Assembly: GCA_963578825.1 (NCBI GenBank)
Contig: CAUZDW010000009.1
Span: 61,221-125,220 of the forward strand
Direction: 5' to 3'
Source of the DNA: JAJDNS01 sp963578825
GTDB taxonomy: Bacteria; Acidobacteriota; Vicinamibacteria; Fen-336
DNA length: 64,000 nt
The notes under the pieces were generated by a model. It searched no databases. It was not told the DNA's origin and saw nothing but the letters and a program-made list of their open reading frames with translations. The position numbers and the translations under genes were made by a program. This document shows, in pieces, positions 6,941 through 15,075 of this stretch (positions are counted from its first letter, which is position 1; each line of letters starts with the position of its first letter).

Positions 6941-9121
6941 TTGCTCCGCCTCCTCAGCGTCGGGTGTGTCGTCCTCGTCGCAGCCGCCGAGAGCCACGGA
7001 GCCGCGTGGCGTATCGAGGCAGTCCCGGCCACGGAGGCCGAGCGTGCCCTTCGGGCCTCGGTCGATCACGGCGCGCCCATTGAGCGTGTGAGCCCCCTCG
7101 CCGAGGTTGCGGCACAGCACACCGGAACGGCCACCGCAGGCCTGGCGCGCCTGGCCGCGGGGCTCTTCTTGGTGGAGGACAAGCAATACGAGGACGCGCT
7201 CGCGCAGCTCACCCACGAGGACGTGCAGGCCACGACCCTCCTCGACCACGCGCTCCTCGCGGTGGCGCGAGCACAGGAGGCCCTCGAGCGACCCACCCTC
7301 GCGGCCCGCTCCTACCGGGAAGCGGCACACGAGCCGCTGAGCGTCGTGGCCTGCACCGCTCTGCCTCGAGCGGCGGAGCTCTTCGCTGCCGCCGACGACC
7401 TCACAAGCGCTGCGACCGCACTGGAGGAGACGGTCGAGCGGTGCCCGCGAGAGACAGCCGCCGCGCTGCTCGAGCTCGGCAAGGTGCGCCGCAAGCAGGA
7501 CAAGCTCGTGGCGGCCGCCGAGGCACTGGACCAACTTGACCGGGAGTACCCGGCGACCGACGCCGCCCGCGAAGCCCAGCCCCTCCTCCGGACCCTGATG
7601 CGCCAGCTGCGGCCTCTCACGGACGCCCGCCGCGCCGAGCGGCAGCTGCTCAAAGGCGAGTTGCTCCTGGAGGCCAGGCGGTCGGGAGACGCGCTGTACA
7701 CCCTGCGGAGAGTAGACCTTCGGGCGCTTCCCGGCGTCGAGGTCGATCGGGCGCGCCTGGCCCTGGGACGCGCGCTGCTGGCGCGGCGTCGCCGAACCGA
7801 GGGGCGTTCGGTCCTCTCCAGTGTACCTGCCGACTCCTCCAGGGCCGCCGAAGCCGCCTTTCTCATCGCCCGAGACCGCGCCCGGCGGGACGTCACCCCT
7901 TACGGCGCCATGGCGGACGCCTTCCCTGAAACGCCGTGGGCCCAACGGGCTCTCTACGGGGCGGCGAACCTCTACCAGAAGGATGCCCGCGACGACAACG
8001 CGCTGCCCTGGTGGCGTCGGCTTCTCGACGAGTACCCGGACGGGCTGTACACGGAGAGTGCCGCGTGGCGAACCGGTTGGGGCGAGTTCCGAGCCAAGCG
8101 TTTCGACAAGGCGGCCTACACATGGGAACGGACGGCTCGTCTTCGACCTCCGGGCTCCGCAACGCCCGCTCTCCTCTATTGGGCCGCTCGTGCCCATCTG
8201 GCCCGGGGCCGGCAGGAACGATCCCGTTGGCTCCTCGAAGAGACGGTCTACCGCTTCAAGCATTCCTACCACGGGCACCGGGCGAGGCAGCAGCTCGCCC
8301 GCCTGGGCATTCGGCCGCCATCGGTCCCTCCACCCACTCCCTCACCGGAGGGTCAGGCCGGGACACCGGAGCGGCCCGAGGGTGATCGTTCGGGAGGCAA
8401 GCACGCCCGCCTTCGGGAGCTCCTGCTCATCGATCGTTTCGACGAGGCCGCCGCCGAGCTCGCTCGCATGGGCGACTCTCCCACGGTCCGGGCGACCCTG
8501 GCCTGGGTCGAGTGGAGCCGCGAACGCTACCGTCCCGCGATCACCGCCATGAAGCGTGCGTACCCGTACTGGGTGAGCGCCGCGGGCGATCACCTCCCCC
8601 GCGAGGTGTGGCAGATCCTCTACCCGCTTCGCTACGAGGACGAGTTGCGGAAGCAGGCGAGTGACGAGGGGCTGGACCCTTCGCTGGTCGCGGCCCTCAT
8701 TCTCCAGGAGTCGACGTTCGACGCCGGGGCGGTGAGCCGCGCAGGAGCGCGTGGACTCATGCAGATCATGCCCAGCACCGGGCGCGACATCGCCCGCGCC
8801 AAGCGGATGCGCTTTCGCACCTCGCTCCTCCACGACCCGACAACCAGCCTCGATTTCGGCACATACTACCTGCGCCAGATCAGCGACCGCTTCGAAGGCG
8901 CGGTGGACAAGGTGCTGGTGGGCTACAACGCCGGCCCGACTCGTGCCGCCAGGTGGACACGACAGAAGCCCGGCCTCCCGGAGGAGGAGTTCATCGAGAC
9001 GATCCCCTTCACCGAGACCCGCTTCTACGTGCGAATCGTCCTGGCCAACCGCGAGGAGTATCGTCGGCTGTACGGGCTCGGCCCCACGCCGGCGCCGGCC
9101 AACGGAGGTGCGCGACCTTGA
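6941..9121 (+). CDS. Soluble lytic murein transglycosylase (Slt family)
   Basis: About 726 residues. The C-terminal SLT domain is clear: LDPSLVAALILQESTFDAGA with catalytic Glu590, then SRAGARGLMQIMPSTGRDIA and VLVGYNAGPTRAARW, ending in the IPFTETRFYV block typical of Slt70. The N-terminal 500 residues are an Ala/Leu/Arg-rich alpha-superhelix with TPR-like repeats. It cleaves the MurNAc-GlcNAc bond of peptidoglycan with 1,6-anhydro product. The proposed start is TTG 6941, which gives LLRLLSVGCVVLVAAAESHG as export signal (possibly a lipobox at SVGC, weak). No ATG fits, so the start is uncertain. The TGA overlaps the TTG of rph. Confidence 0.85.
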   Translation: MLRLLSVGCVVLVAAAESHGAAWRIEAVPATEAERALRASVDHGAPIERVSPLAEVAAQHTGTATAGLARLAAGLFLVEDKQYEDALAQLTHEDVQATTLLDHALLAVARAQEALERPTLAARSYREAAHEPLSVVACTALPRAAELFAAADDLTSAATALEETVERCPRETAAALLELGKVRRKQDKLVAAAEALDQLDREYPATDAAREAQPLLRTLMRQLRPLTDARRAERQLLKGELLLEARRSGDALYTLRRVDLRALPGVEVDRARLALGRALLARRRRTEGRSVLSSVPADSSRAAEAAFLIARDRARRDVTPYGAMADAFPETPWAQRALYGAANLYQKDARDDNALPWWRRLLDEYPDGLYTESAAWRTGWGEFRAKRFDKAAYTWERTARLRPPGSATPALLYWAARAHLARGRQERSRWLLEETVYRFKHSYHGHRARQQLARLGIRPPSVPPPTPSPEGQAGTPERPEGDRSGGKHARLRELLLIDRFDEAAAELARMGDSPTVRATLAWVEWSRERYRPAITAMKRAYPYWVSAAGDHLPREVWQILYPLRYEDELRKQASDEGLDPSLVAALILQESTFDAGAVSRAGARGLMQIMPSTGRDIARAKRMRFRTSLLHDPTTSLDFGTYYLRQISDRFEGAVDKVLVGYNAGPTRAARWTRQKPGLPEEEFIETIPFTETRFYVRIVLANREEYRRLYGLGPTPAPANGGARP

Positions 9122-9918
9122 GCTTCCGCATGGGTGATTTCAAACCGAAGATCGACCCCGCCGTCCTCGAGCGCGATCCCAGCGTCCGCCTCGACGGCCG
9201 CAAGGCCGACCAGCTCCGCTCCGTCACGCTCACGACCGGCTACCTCAAGTACGCCGAGGGGTCCTGCCTGATCGAGATGGGAGACACCCGTGTCCTGTGC
9301 GCGGTGAGCTTCGAGGAGCGAGTGCCGGTGTTTCTCCGGGGAAAGGGCGAGGGCTGGGTGACCGCGGAGTACGGCATGCTGCCCCGGGCCACCAGCACGC
9401 GCTCCCAGCGTGAGGCGTCTCGCGGAAAGCAGTCCGGCCGCACCCAGGAGATCCAGCGGCTCATCGGCCGGTCCCTTCGAGCGGTGGTGGACATGAAGGC
9501 CCTGGGCGAGCGAACGGTGTGGGTCGACTGCGACGTCATCCAGGCCGACGGCGGAACGCGGTGTGCCTCCATCACCGGGGCCTTCGTGGCGCTGGTGGAG
9601 GGGCTGCAGGCGCTCCGCAAGAAGGGCCTTTTCTCCGCGCTTCCGGTGAGCGACTACGTGGCCGCCGTCTCCGTCGGCAAGGTGAAGGACAGCGTCCTCC
9701 TCGATCTCAAGTACGAGGAAGACTCGGACGCCCAGGTCGACATGAACGTCGTCAAGACCGGCGACGGCCGCTTCGTCGAGATTCAGGGGACCGCCGAAGG
9801 CCAGCCCTTCACCGACGACGAGATGGCCGAGCTCATGGCCGCGGCCGACAAGGGAATCTGCGACTTGGTGGGTCTGCAGAAGAAGACGCTCGGCGGCTTC
9901 GAGCCGAAGAAGGGCTGA
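9118..9918 (+). CDS. rph: Ribonuclease PH
   Basis: A 266-residue phosphorolytic 3'-5' exoribonuclease that trims tRNA 3' ends. The family core is complete: RLDGRKADQLRSVTLTTGYL, GDTRVLCAVSFEERVPVFLRG, AEYGMLPRATSTRSQRE, GRTQEIQRLIGRSLRAVVD, and VWVDCDVIQADGGTRCASI. The start chosen is TTG 9118, because a strong GGAGG lies 9 bases upstream and it overlaps the preceding stop (TTGA). The ATG at 9130 would leave that ribosome-binding site too far away. The N-terminus is about 20 residues longer than usual. It ends 3 bases from the stop of the convergent rdgB. Confidence 0.95.
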   Translation: MSFRMGDFKPKIDPAVLERDPSVRLDGRKADQLRSVTLTTGYLKYAEGSCLIEMGDTRVLCAVSFEERVPVFLRGKGEGWVTAEYGMLPRATSTRSQREASRGKQSGRTQEIQRLIGRSLRAVVDMKALGERTVWVDCDVIQADGGTRCASITGAFVALVEGLQALRKKGLFSALPVSDYVAAVSVGKVKDSVLLDLKYEEDSDAQVDMNVVKTGDGRFVEIQGTAEGQPFTDDEMAELMAAADKGICDLVGLQKKTLGGFEPKKG

Positions 9919-9921
9919 AGC

Positions 9922-10521
9922 TTACTGGGCCAGCACCGAGAGGAAGACCCGCAAGCGAGCGAACGCCTTGCCCCGGTGGCTGACCCTGTCCTTGTCTTCC
10001 CGGGGCACCCCACCGAACGTCTTGTCAAAGGGTGGATAGAAGAAGAGTGGGTCGTACCCGAAGCCGCTGGTGCCGTGGGGCGTCTCGGCAATCAAGCCGT
10101 CGACCGTCTCCTGTGCCTGGAAGAGGGTCGTGCCGCCCCGGGCCACCACCACGGCGCTGGTGAAGTGGGCCCCACGTCGCTCCTCGGGGACGCCCGTCAG
10201 CTTCTCGAGGAGCAGCCTGTTGCGGTCTCCATCGGTCGCCCCCTCCCCCCCAAACCGGCTCGAGTAGAGCCCGGGCCCCCCGTCGAGGGCATCGACCGAC
10301 AGACCCGAGTCGTCCGCCACGCTCAGCAGGCCCGAGCGGCCAGCATAGTAGAGCGCCTTGAGAGACGCGTTCTCGAGAAACGTGGTCCCCGTCTCTCTCG
10401 GGGCTTCCAGGATCCCGATCTCCCTCGGCCCAACGACGCGGAAGGGCAGTCCCTCGACGAGCTGCTTCATCTCGTTCAGCTTGCCGGGGTTCTGGCTGGC
10501 AAGAAGGAGATCTGCGCTCAT
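9922..10521 (-). CDS. rdgB: dITP/XTP pyrophosphatase (HAM1/RdgB)
   Basis: A 199-residue house-cleaning NTPase that hydrolyses non-canonical purine NTPs (dITP, XTP) to NMP and PPi. Family motifs: LLLASQNPGKLNEMKQLV at the N-terminus, TFLENASLKA, SVADDSGLSVDALDGGPGLYS, TSGFGYDPLF and the C-terminal SHRGKAFARL. Normal length. Convergent with rph (the usual rph/rdgB neighbourhood, though often co-directional). The small zinc-finger gene 49 bases upstream on the same strand may share its transcript. Confidence 0.95.
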   Translation of the reverse strand: MSADLLLASQNPGKLNEMKQLVEGLPFRVVGPREIGILEAPRETGTTFLENASLKALYYAGRSGLLSVADDSGLSVDALDGGPGLYSSRFGGEGATDGDRNRLLLEKLTGVPEERRGAHFTSAVVVARGGTTLFQAQETVDGLIAETPHGTSGFGYDPLFFYPPFDKTFGGVPREDKDRVSHRGKAFARLRVFLSVLAQ

Positions 10522-10570
10522 GAGATCGTCAGCATGCCGGCGCTTTCAGGGGGGGGCTGAGCACGGGAGA

Positions 10571-10801
10571 CTAGCGGCGACAGACTCCACAAAGCAGCGT
10601 GCGCTCTCGCCGCTCCAGGTGGTAGACGGAGCGGCTGGCGGACCCACCGCAGCACGCGCACTTTCCGTTTGGGATGCCGTAGCACTGCATGTCGCCGCGC
10701 CCTATCTCGAACCGGGGAATCGCAAAGACCGTCGCGGCCATGGCCTCCAGGATCTCGTCGGTACGGTTCTCCTCTGGATCCCCGTGGGGACTCGTGGCCA
10801 T
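10571..10801 (-). CDS. Small Cys-rich (zinc-ribbon-like) protein
   Basis: A 76-residue soluble protein with two Cys pairs, CACCGG and LLCGVCRR, spaced about 24 residues apart, a plausible single zinc knuckle/ribbon. The N-terminus (DEILEAMAATVFAIPRFEIG) looks helical. No family recognised. It is immediately upstream of rdgB in the same orientation. A second small Cys-pair protein sits at 11546-11812 and shares the ERxERxxLCxxC ending (here ERRERTLLCGVC, there EKQERVFLCARC), so the two may be related. Confidence 0.6.
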   Translation of the reverse strand: MATSPHGDPEENRTDEILEAMAATVFAIPRFEIGRGDMQCYGIPNGKCACCGGSASRSVYHLERRERTLLCGVCRR

Positions 10802-10904
10802 CGGACTCCTTCGCGACCGGCTATCCTACCTCACGCCACGGCGTGGACGCGACCAGATGCCGGCGACGGTTCACCCAGCTACAATGGAGGGGTCTGACGG
10901 CAAA

Positions 10905-10982
10905 CGGGGAGTAGCGCAGCCTGGCTAGCGCACCGGCTTTGGGAGCCGGGGGTCGTGGGTTCGAATCCCACCTCCCCGACCA
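10905..10982 (+). tRNA. tRNA-Pro (TGG)
   Basis: Acceptor CGGGGAG/CTCCCCG with C1-G72, the pair typical of bacterial tRNA-Pro. Anticodon stem CCGGC/GCCGG encloses loop TTTGGGA with anticodon TGG. The T-arm GTGGG-TTCGAAT-CCCAC is perfect, and ACCA is encoded at the 3' end. Confidence 0.95.
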
Positions 10983-11032
10983 CTCGTTCCAATCGTTCCC
11001 GGATGTCCGGGACGTCACTCGAGAGGCGAGCC

Positions 11033-11326
11033 ATGAAGCTCAAGAAGCGAGCCTGGCCCACGATCGTCATCGCGTCTGTCGCGGCGGTGGGGGCCATCGC
11101 GGCCTCTGCGGCGCCGCTCCACCGGGAGGACACCCGGAGCTCGGAGCCTCGGCTCTGTTGTGTCGCCAATCCCCGCTTCGCCGGCGTTTGCTCGGTGGCG
11201 CTGGGACCGGACGAGGGCTGCCAGGACGTCCTCGCCTACCTCAACAACGCGGCGAGCGTCGGCAAGGCGTATTGCGGCAACACGAGTGTCCGCATGGGAT
11301 GGAAGCAGGTCGACTGCGAGGAATGA
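11033..11326 (+). CDS. Small secreted Cys-rich protein
   Basis: A 97-residue protein with a clear signal peptide (MKLKKRAWPTIVIASVAAVG, cleavage after ASAAP or nearby) and a short mature part with six Cys (RLCCVANP, AGVCSVAL, EGCQDV, AYCGN, VDCEE). This suggests three disulfides and an extracytoplasmic location. GAGAGG precedes the ATG. No family recognised. It lies between tRNA-Pro and tRNA-Arg, an unusual setting that suggests a recently acquired or lineage-specific gene. Confidence 0.65.
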   Translation: MKLKKRAWPTIVIASVAAVGAIAASAAPLHREDTRSSEPRLCCVANPRFAGVCSVALGPDEGCQDVLAYLNNAASVGKAYCGNTSVRMGWKQVDCEE

Positions 11327-11361
11327 AGACCCGCACGGGGCGTGCTAGACTGCGTGGTCGG

Positions 11362-11438
11362 GCGCCTGTAGCTCAGCTGGATAGAGCGGCAGCCTTCTAA
11401 GCTGCTGGTCAGGGGTTCGAATCCCTTCAGGCGCGCCA
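11362..11438 (+). tRNA. tRNA-Arg (TCT)
   Basis: Acceptor GCGCCTG/CAGGCGC, anticodon stem GCAGC/GCTGC with loop CTTCTAA (anticodon TCT), T-arm AGGGG-TTCGAAT-CCCTT (one G-T pair), discriminator G and encoded CCA. Confidence 0.95.
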
Positions 11439-11453
11439 AATTTGCCTGTCGAT

Positions 11454-11531
11454 GGTGAGCGTAGCTCAGTTGGTTAGAGCGCCGCGCTGTGGCCGCGGAG
11501 GTCGCGGGTTCAAATCCCGTCGCTCACCCCA
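11454..11531 (+). tRNA. tRNA-His (GTG)
   Basis: Acceptor GTGAGCG/CGCTCAC plus the diagnostic extra G(-1):C73 pair. Anticodon stem CCGCG/CGCGG with loop CTGTGGC (anticodon GTG). T-arm GCGGG-TTCAAAT-CCCGT; CCA encoded. It lies 15 bases downstream of tRNA-Arg, so they are probably co-transcribed. Confidence 0.95.
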
Positions 11532-11545
11532 TACGCTGGCATTTT

Positions 11546-11812
11546 CTAGCCGCGGGCGGCCTTGTGGCGCGGGCGGCCGACACCCTTGCCGCTCACCCGC
11601 CCACTGGCGCAACGTGCGCACAGGAACACCCGCTCCTGTTTCTCCAGATCGCGGGACGCGTACGTGGCGGGCTTCCGGCACCTGGAACACCGGTGCTGCT
11701 GCAGCTGCGGGAGCTGCGGGAGCTGCGGGAGCTGCGGGAGCTGCGGGAGCGAAACGTCGAGCTCCACCCCTCCCCACAGCACCAGGCCCGTCTGCTCCTC
11801 TTTGTCAGCCAT
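11546..11812 (-). CDS. Small zinc-ribbon protein with an LPQ repeat tract
   Basis: About 88 residues from ATG 11812 (a GTG at 11842 would add 10). After a short acidic N-terminus comes a run of five LPQ tripeptides, encoded by a 9-bp tandem repeat. Then come two Cys pairs (HRCSRCRKPA and FLCARCASG), making a likely treble-clef/zinc-ribbon, and a basic tail (GKGVGRPRHK). The ending QERVFLCARC echoes the small protein at 10571-10801. It runs antisense to, and just upstream of, the metalloprotease gene. The function is unknown; the basic tail suggests nucleic-acid contact. Confidence 0.55.
   Translation of the reverse strand: MADKEEQTGLVLWGGVELDVSLPQLPQLPQLPQLPQLQQHRCSRCRKPATYASRDLEKQERVFLCARCASGRVSGKGVGRPRHKAARG
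11704..11749. repeat. 9-bp tandem repeat (GAGCTGCGG unit)
   Basis: Five near-identical head-to-tail copies of the 9-base unit GAGCTGCGG. They lie inside the small zinc-ribbon gene and encode its LPQ repeats, keeping the frame. Copy number could vary between strains. Confidence 0.85.
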
Positions 11813-11895
11813 CTCCAGCCTGTCGCGGACCAGCGCCCCCACTTGATCCGACCGTCAACCTCGCAGAGACTACCCGCCCTGACCGAGGTTTTCCA

Positions 11896-14373
11896 ATGAC
11901 CAGGCTCATACGGATTCTCGTCCTCATCGCGGCGCTGCCCGCCCTCTCTGCCTCGACCGCCGAGGAGATCCCACCCATTGGGGAGCACACCCAGGGGATG
12001 ACCCACATGGAGGGGTTCCTCGACCTCTACTGGGACGAGGCGAGCGGCCACCTCTTTCTGGAAATCGATCGCTTTGGACAGGACCTCCTGTATCAGGTCT
12101 CCCTGGCGTCGGGGCTCGGCAGCAACCCGATCGGCCTGGACCGGGGGCAGCTCGGGGGGACGCACCTCCTGAGCGCCGTGCGAGTGGGGCCCCGGGTTCT
12201 GCTCCGCGAGAAGAACTATCGGTTTCGGGCGTTGAGCTCCAACGCCGACGAGGTGCTGGCCGTCGAAGAGGCGTTCACGCCTTCGATCTACTGGGGCTTC
12301 GAGATCGTGGCCGAGGAGGACGGCCGAGTCCTCGTGGACGCCACGAGCTTCTTTCTCCGTGACACCCACGGGGTGGCGCGGCGGATCGATCGGGCGAAGC
12401 AGGGCGAGTTCGCCCTCGATCTTTCCCGCTCGGTCATCCACCTGCCCAGGACGCGGAGCTTCCTCGGCAACACCGAGATCGAGACGCTCCTCACCTTCAC
12501 CAGCGCCGAGCCGGGGCCTCTCGTCCGATCCGTGGCCGCCAACCCCGAAGCGGTGAGCGTCCGCCAGCACCACTCCTTCGTCGAGCTTCCCGACGGGGGC
12601 TACTCTCCCCGCGAAGTTGACCCACGGATCGGGACACTCTCCCTGACGTTCGCCGACTACGCGAGCCCGATCGACAGCCGCCTGAAGGTGCAGTGGGCCG
12701 TCCGTCACCGTCTCGAGAAGGCGGACCCGGCCGCGCCGCGTTCGGAGCCAGTCGAACCCATCGTCTACTACCTCGACCGCGGAGTGCCCGAGCCCATCCG
12801 GTCGGCGCTCCTGGACGGTACGGCGTGGTGGAACCAGGCCTTCGAGGCCGCGGGCTACATCGATGCCTTCCGCGTGGAGATGCTCCCGGTCGGCGCCGAC
12901 CCCATGGACCTCCGCTACAACGTCATCCACTGGACGCACCGCTCCACCCGGGGGTGGTCCTACGGCTACTCCGTCGTGGATCCTCGCACCGGCGAGATCC
13001 TGAAGGGTAACGTCAACCTCGGCAGCCTGCGCCTCCGTCAGGACGGGCTGATCGCTCGAGGTCTCGTCCCCCCGCACGCATCCCCGACTTCCGCGTGTGG
13101 CTTCTCGGCAGGACCTTCGTTCGGGTACCTCGCCCAGGCCACCGGCGCCGATTCGGTGGAGATGGCGCTGGCGCGCGTGCGCCAGCTCGCGGCCCACGAG
13201 GTGGGCCACACACTCGGCTTCCCCCACAACTACATCGCGAGCACGTACGGGGGACGGGCCTCGGTCATGGACTACCCCGCGCCCCTGGTGAAGATCACAA
13301 ACGGCGAGATCGACCTCTCCGACGCCTACGCCCAGGGGATCGGCGTGTACGACGAGCTGGCAGTTCGCTGGCTCTACGGCGACTTCGCACCGGGCACGGG
13401 CGAGAAGGCCGCCCTCGAAGCCATCGTCGAGGAGAGCCTTCGGGACGGCCTCCGCTTCATGGATCATGTCGACAACGCCTTCGTCGGCGCCGGACACCGG
13501 TACGCCTCCGTCTGGGACAACGGAAGCGACCTCGTCGAAGAGCTCTCGACTGTCCTGGAGGTGCGCCGGCTCGGCCTCGAGCGCTTCGGCGAAGCGGCCG
13601 TCCGCCCCGGGGAGCTCCTGGCCGATCTCGAGGGCGTGCTCGTGCCGCTCTACCTGCATCATCGCTACCAGCTCGCGGCGGCTCTGCAGAGCCTGGGAGG
13701 CGCCGACTTCACCTACGCTGTACGCGGCGACGGCCAGGTCCCCCTCCGCATCGTTCCCGGGAAGGCGCAGCGGCGGGCCCTGGACCTGGCCCTCGAGACC
13801 CTGTCCGTCGACTTCCTCATCCTGCCGGAGAGCGTCCTGGCGCTCCTCCCCCCGCGGCCTCCCACCGCGCCCGACCTCGAGGACTTCCCCGGGCGGACCG
13901 GACGCTTCTTCGACTCGCTCGCGGTCGCGGAGATCGGCTCAGACTTCACTCTCCGAGCCCTCCTCCATCCCGCACGCCTGGCGCGCCTTCAGGACTTCGG
14001 CAGCCGGTACGACACACCGGACGTTGCAGAGGTGACCGACCGCCTCATCGGCGCGACGTGGGATGCGCCCTTCCCGGGGGACGTCTACCGCACGGAGATC
14101 CTCCGCGCCGTCCAGCGCACGACCCTCGACCGCCTCCTGGAGCAGGCCTCCACTCACCCGTCGGCCCAGGTGCGGGCCGTGCTGGCCGAACGGCTCCTCT
14201 GGCTCGCCGGGCGGTTGGAGAGCCTCTCGCAGGCCAGCGCCTTCGAGGCGCTCGCCGCCGCCGACATCCGACGCTGGGAGCACCGAACCGAGCCCGCCGT
14301 CACTCCCCCGCCCCCGCTCGCCACGCCTCCGGGCAGCCCCATCGGGAACGGCTCGCCGCCCGTGGGATGGTAG
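11896..14373 (+). CDS. Secreted zinc-dependent metalloprotease (DUF4953/DUF5117 type)
   Basis: An 825-residue exported protein; signal peptide MTRLIRILVLIAALPALSAS. The N-terminal third (MEGFLDLYWDEASGHLFLEI, then LLYQVSLASGLGSNPIGLDRG) is the DUF5117-like region. The catalytic core has HEVGHTLGFPH (His434, Glu435, His438, His444: a full HExxHxxGxxH metzincin site), followed by the Met-turn SVMDYPAP. The order and length match the Met-zincin DUF4953 family of Acidobacteriota/Bacteroidota, thought to be periplasmic or outer-membrane proteases. The ATG at 11896 is the only start that gives a signal peptide. Ends 29 bases before the RNase D gene, possibly one operon. Confidence 0.85.
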   Translation: MTRLIRILVLIAALPALSASTAEEIPPIGEHTQGMTHMEGFLDLYWDEASGHLFLEIDRFGQDLLYQVSLASGLGSNPIGLDRGQLGGTHLLSAVRVGPRVLLREKNYRFRALSSNADEVLAVEEAFTPSIYWGFEIVAEEDGRVLVDATSFFLRDTHGVARRIDRAKQGEFALDLSRSVIHLPRTRSFLGNTEIETLLTFTSAEPGPLVRSVAANPEAVSVRQHHSFVELPDGGYSPREVDPRIGTLSLTFADYASPIDSRLKVQWAVRHRLEKADPAAPRSEPVEPIVYYLDRGVPEPIRSALLDGTAWWNQAFEAAGYIDAFRVEMLPVGADPMDLRYNVIHWTHRSTRGWSYGYSVVDPRTGEILKGNVNLGSLRLRQDGLIARGLVPPHASPTSACGFSAGPSFGYLAQATGADSVEMALARVRQLAAHEVGHTLGFPHNYIASTYGGRASVMDYPAPLVKITNGEIDLSDAYAQGIGVYDELAVRWLYGDFAPGTGEKAALEAIVEESLRDGLRFMDHVDNAFVGAGHRYASVWDNGSDLVEELSTVLEVRRLGLERFGEAAVRPGELLADLEGVLVPLYLHHRYQLAAALQSLGGADFTYAVRGDGQVPLRIVPGKAQRRALDLALETLSVDFLILPESVLALLPPRPPTAPDLEDFPGRTGRFFDSLAVAEIGSDFTLRALLHPARLARLQDFGSRYDTPDVAEVTDRLIGATWDAPFPGDVYRTEILRAVQRTTLDRLLEQASTHPSAQVRAVLAERLLWLAGRLESLSQASAFEALAAADIRRWEHRTEPAVTPPPPLATPPGSPIGNGSPPVGW

Positions 14374-14402
14374 GATCGCCGCGAGAGAGTCCGAGGAACA
14401 CC

Positions 14403-15065
14403 ATGCCCCAGCGCGCCCCCGACGTCACCCCCGAGATTCTGAAAGGCGATCTGAGCGAGGAGCTTCTCCAGGCTTATCTGAAGAGCGCAGATCTCGCCGT
14501 GGACACCGAGACCATGGGGCTCGAGACCCGACGCGATCGGCTTTGCCTCGTCCAGCTGTGCAACCGGGACATGCGCGCCGCCATCGTTCAGGTCCCTCGC
14601 CAGAGCCTCGACCCGGGCCGGCCCCTGGCCGAGCGGGCGCCGCGCCTCAAGCAGCTGATGGAGGACCCGGGCGTCGTGAAGGTGTTCCACTTCGCCCGCT
14701 TCGACGTCGCCGCCCTCAGCTACTGGCTCGGCATCGCGGTGTCGTCTCTTTTTTGCACGCGCACCGCCAGCAAGCTCGCCCGGACCTACACCGACCGACA
14801 CGGGCTGAAGGACAACCTTCTCGAGCTCCTGGACGTCGAGCTCGACAAGGCGGCGCGGCACACCGACTGGTCGAGCCCGAAGCTCACCCCCGAGCAGGTG
14901 CGCTACGCCATCTCCGACGTGACGCTCCTGCTCCCCCTAATGGACAAGCTCCAGGGAATGCTGGAGCGAGAGGGGTGGGGCGAGCTCGCCCGGGAGTGCT
15001 CAGCCGTCATCCCGGCCATCGCCCGGCTGGACGTGCTCGGCTTCGATCACCTCTTCGACCACTGA
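14403..15065 (+). CDS. Ribonuclease D-like 3'-5' exonuclease
   Basis: A 220-residue DEDD exonuclease. ExoI: LAVDTETMGLETRRDRLCLV; ExoII: VFHFARFDVAALSYW (the NxxxFDxxxL-type element); ExoIII: VRYAISDVTLLLPL, with the Tyr of DEDDy. It has only the nuclease domain and a short tail; the C-terminal HRDC domains of E. coli Rnd are absent, as in many short RNase D proteins. Probable role is tRNA or structured-RNA 3' processing. The stop lies 10 bases from the stop of the convergent DHH gene. Confidence 0.9.
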   Translation: MPQRAPDVTPEILKGDLSEELLQAYLKSADLAVDTETMGLETRRDRLCLVQLCNRDMRAAIVQVPRQSLDPGRPLAERAPRLKQLMEDPGVVKVFHFARFDVAALSYWLGIAVSSLFCTRTASKLARTYTDRHGLKDNLLELLDVELDKAARHTDWSSPKLTPEQVRYAISDVTLLLPLMDKLQGMLEREGWGELARECSAVIPAIARLDVLGFDHLFDH

Positions 15066-15075
15066 TCCGAGAGGG

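Noticed and set aside
11704..11749. Tandem repeat as a CRISPR array
   Set aside because: The unit is 9 bases, has no spacers and encodes part of a protein.
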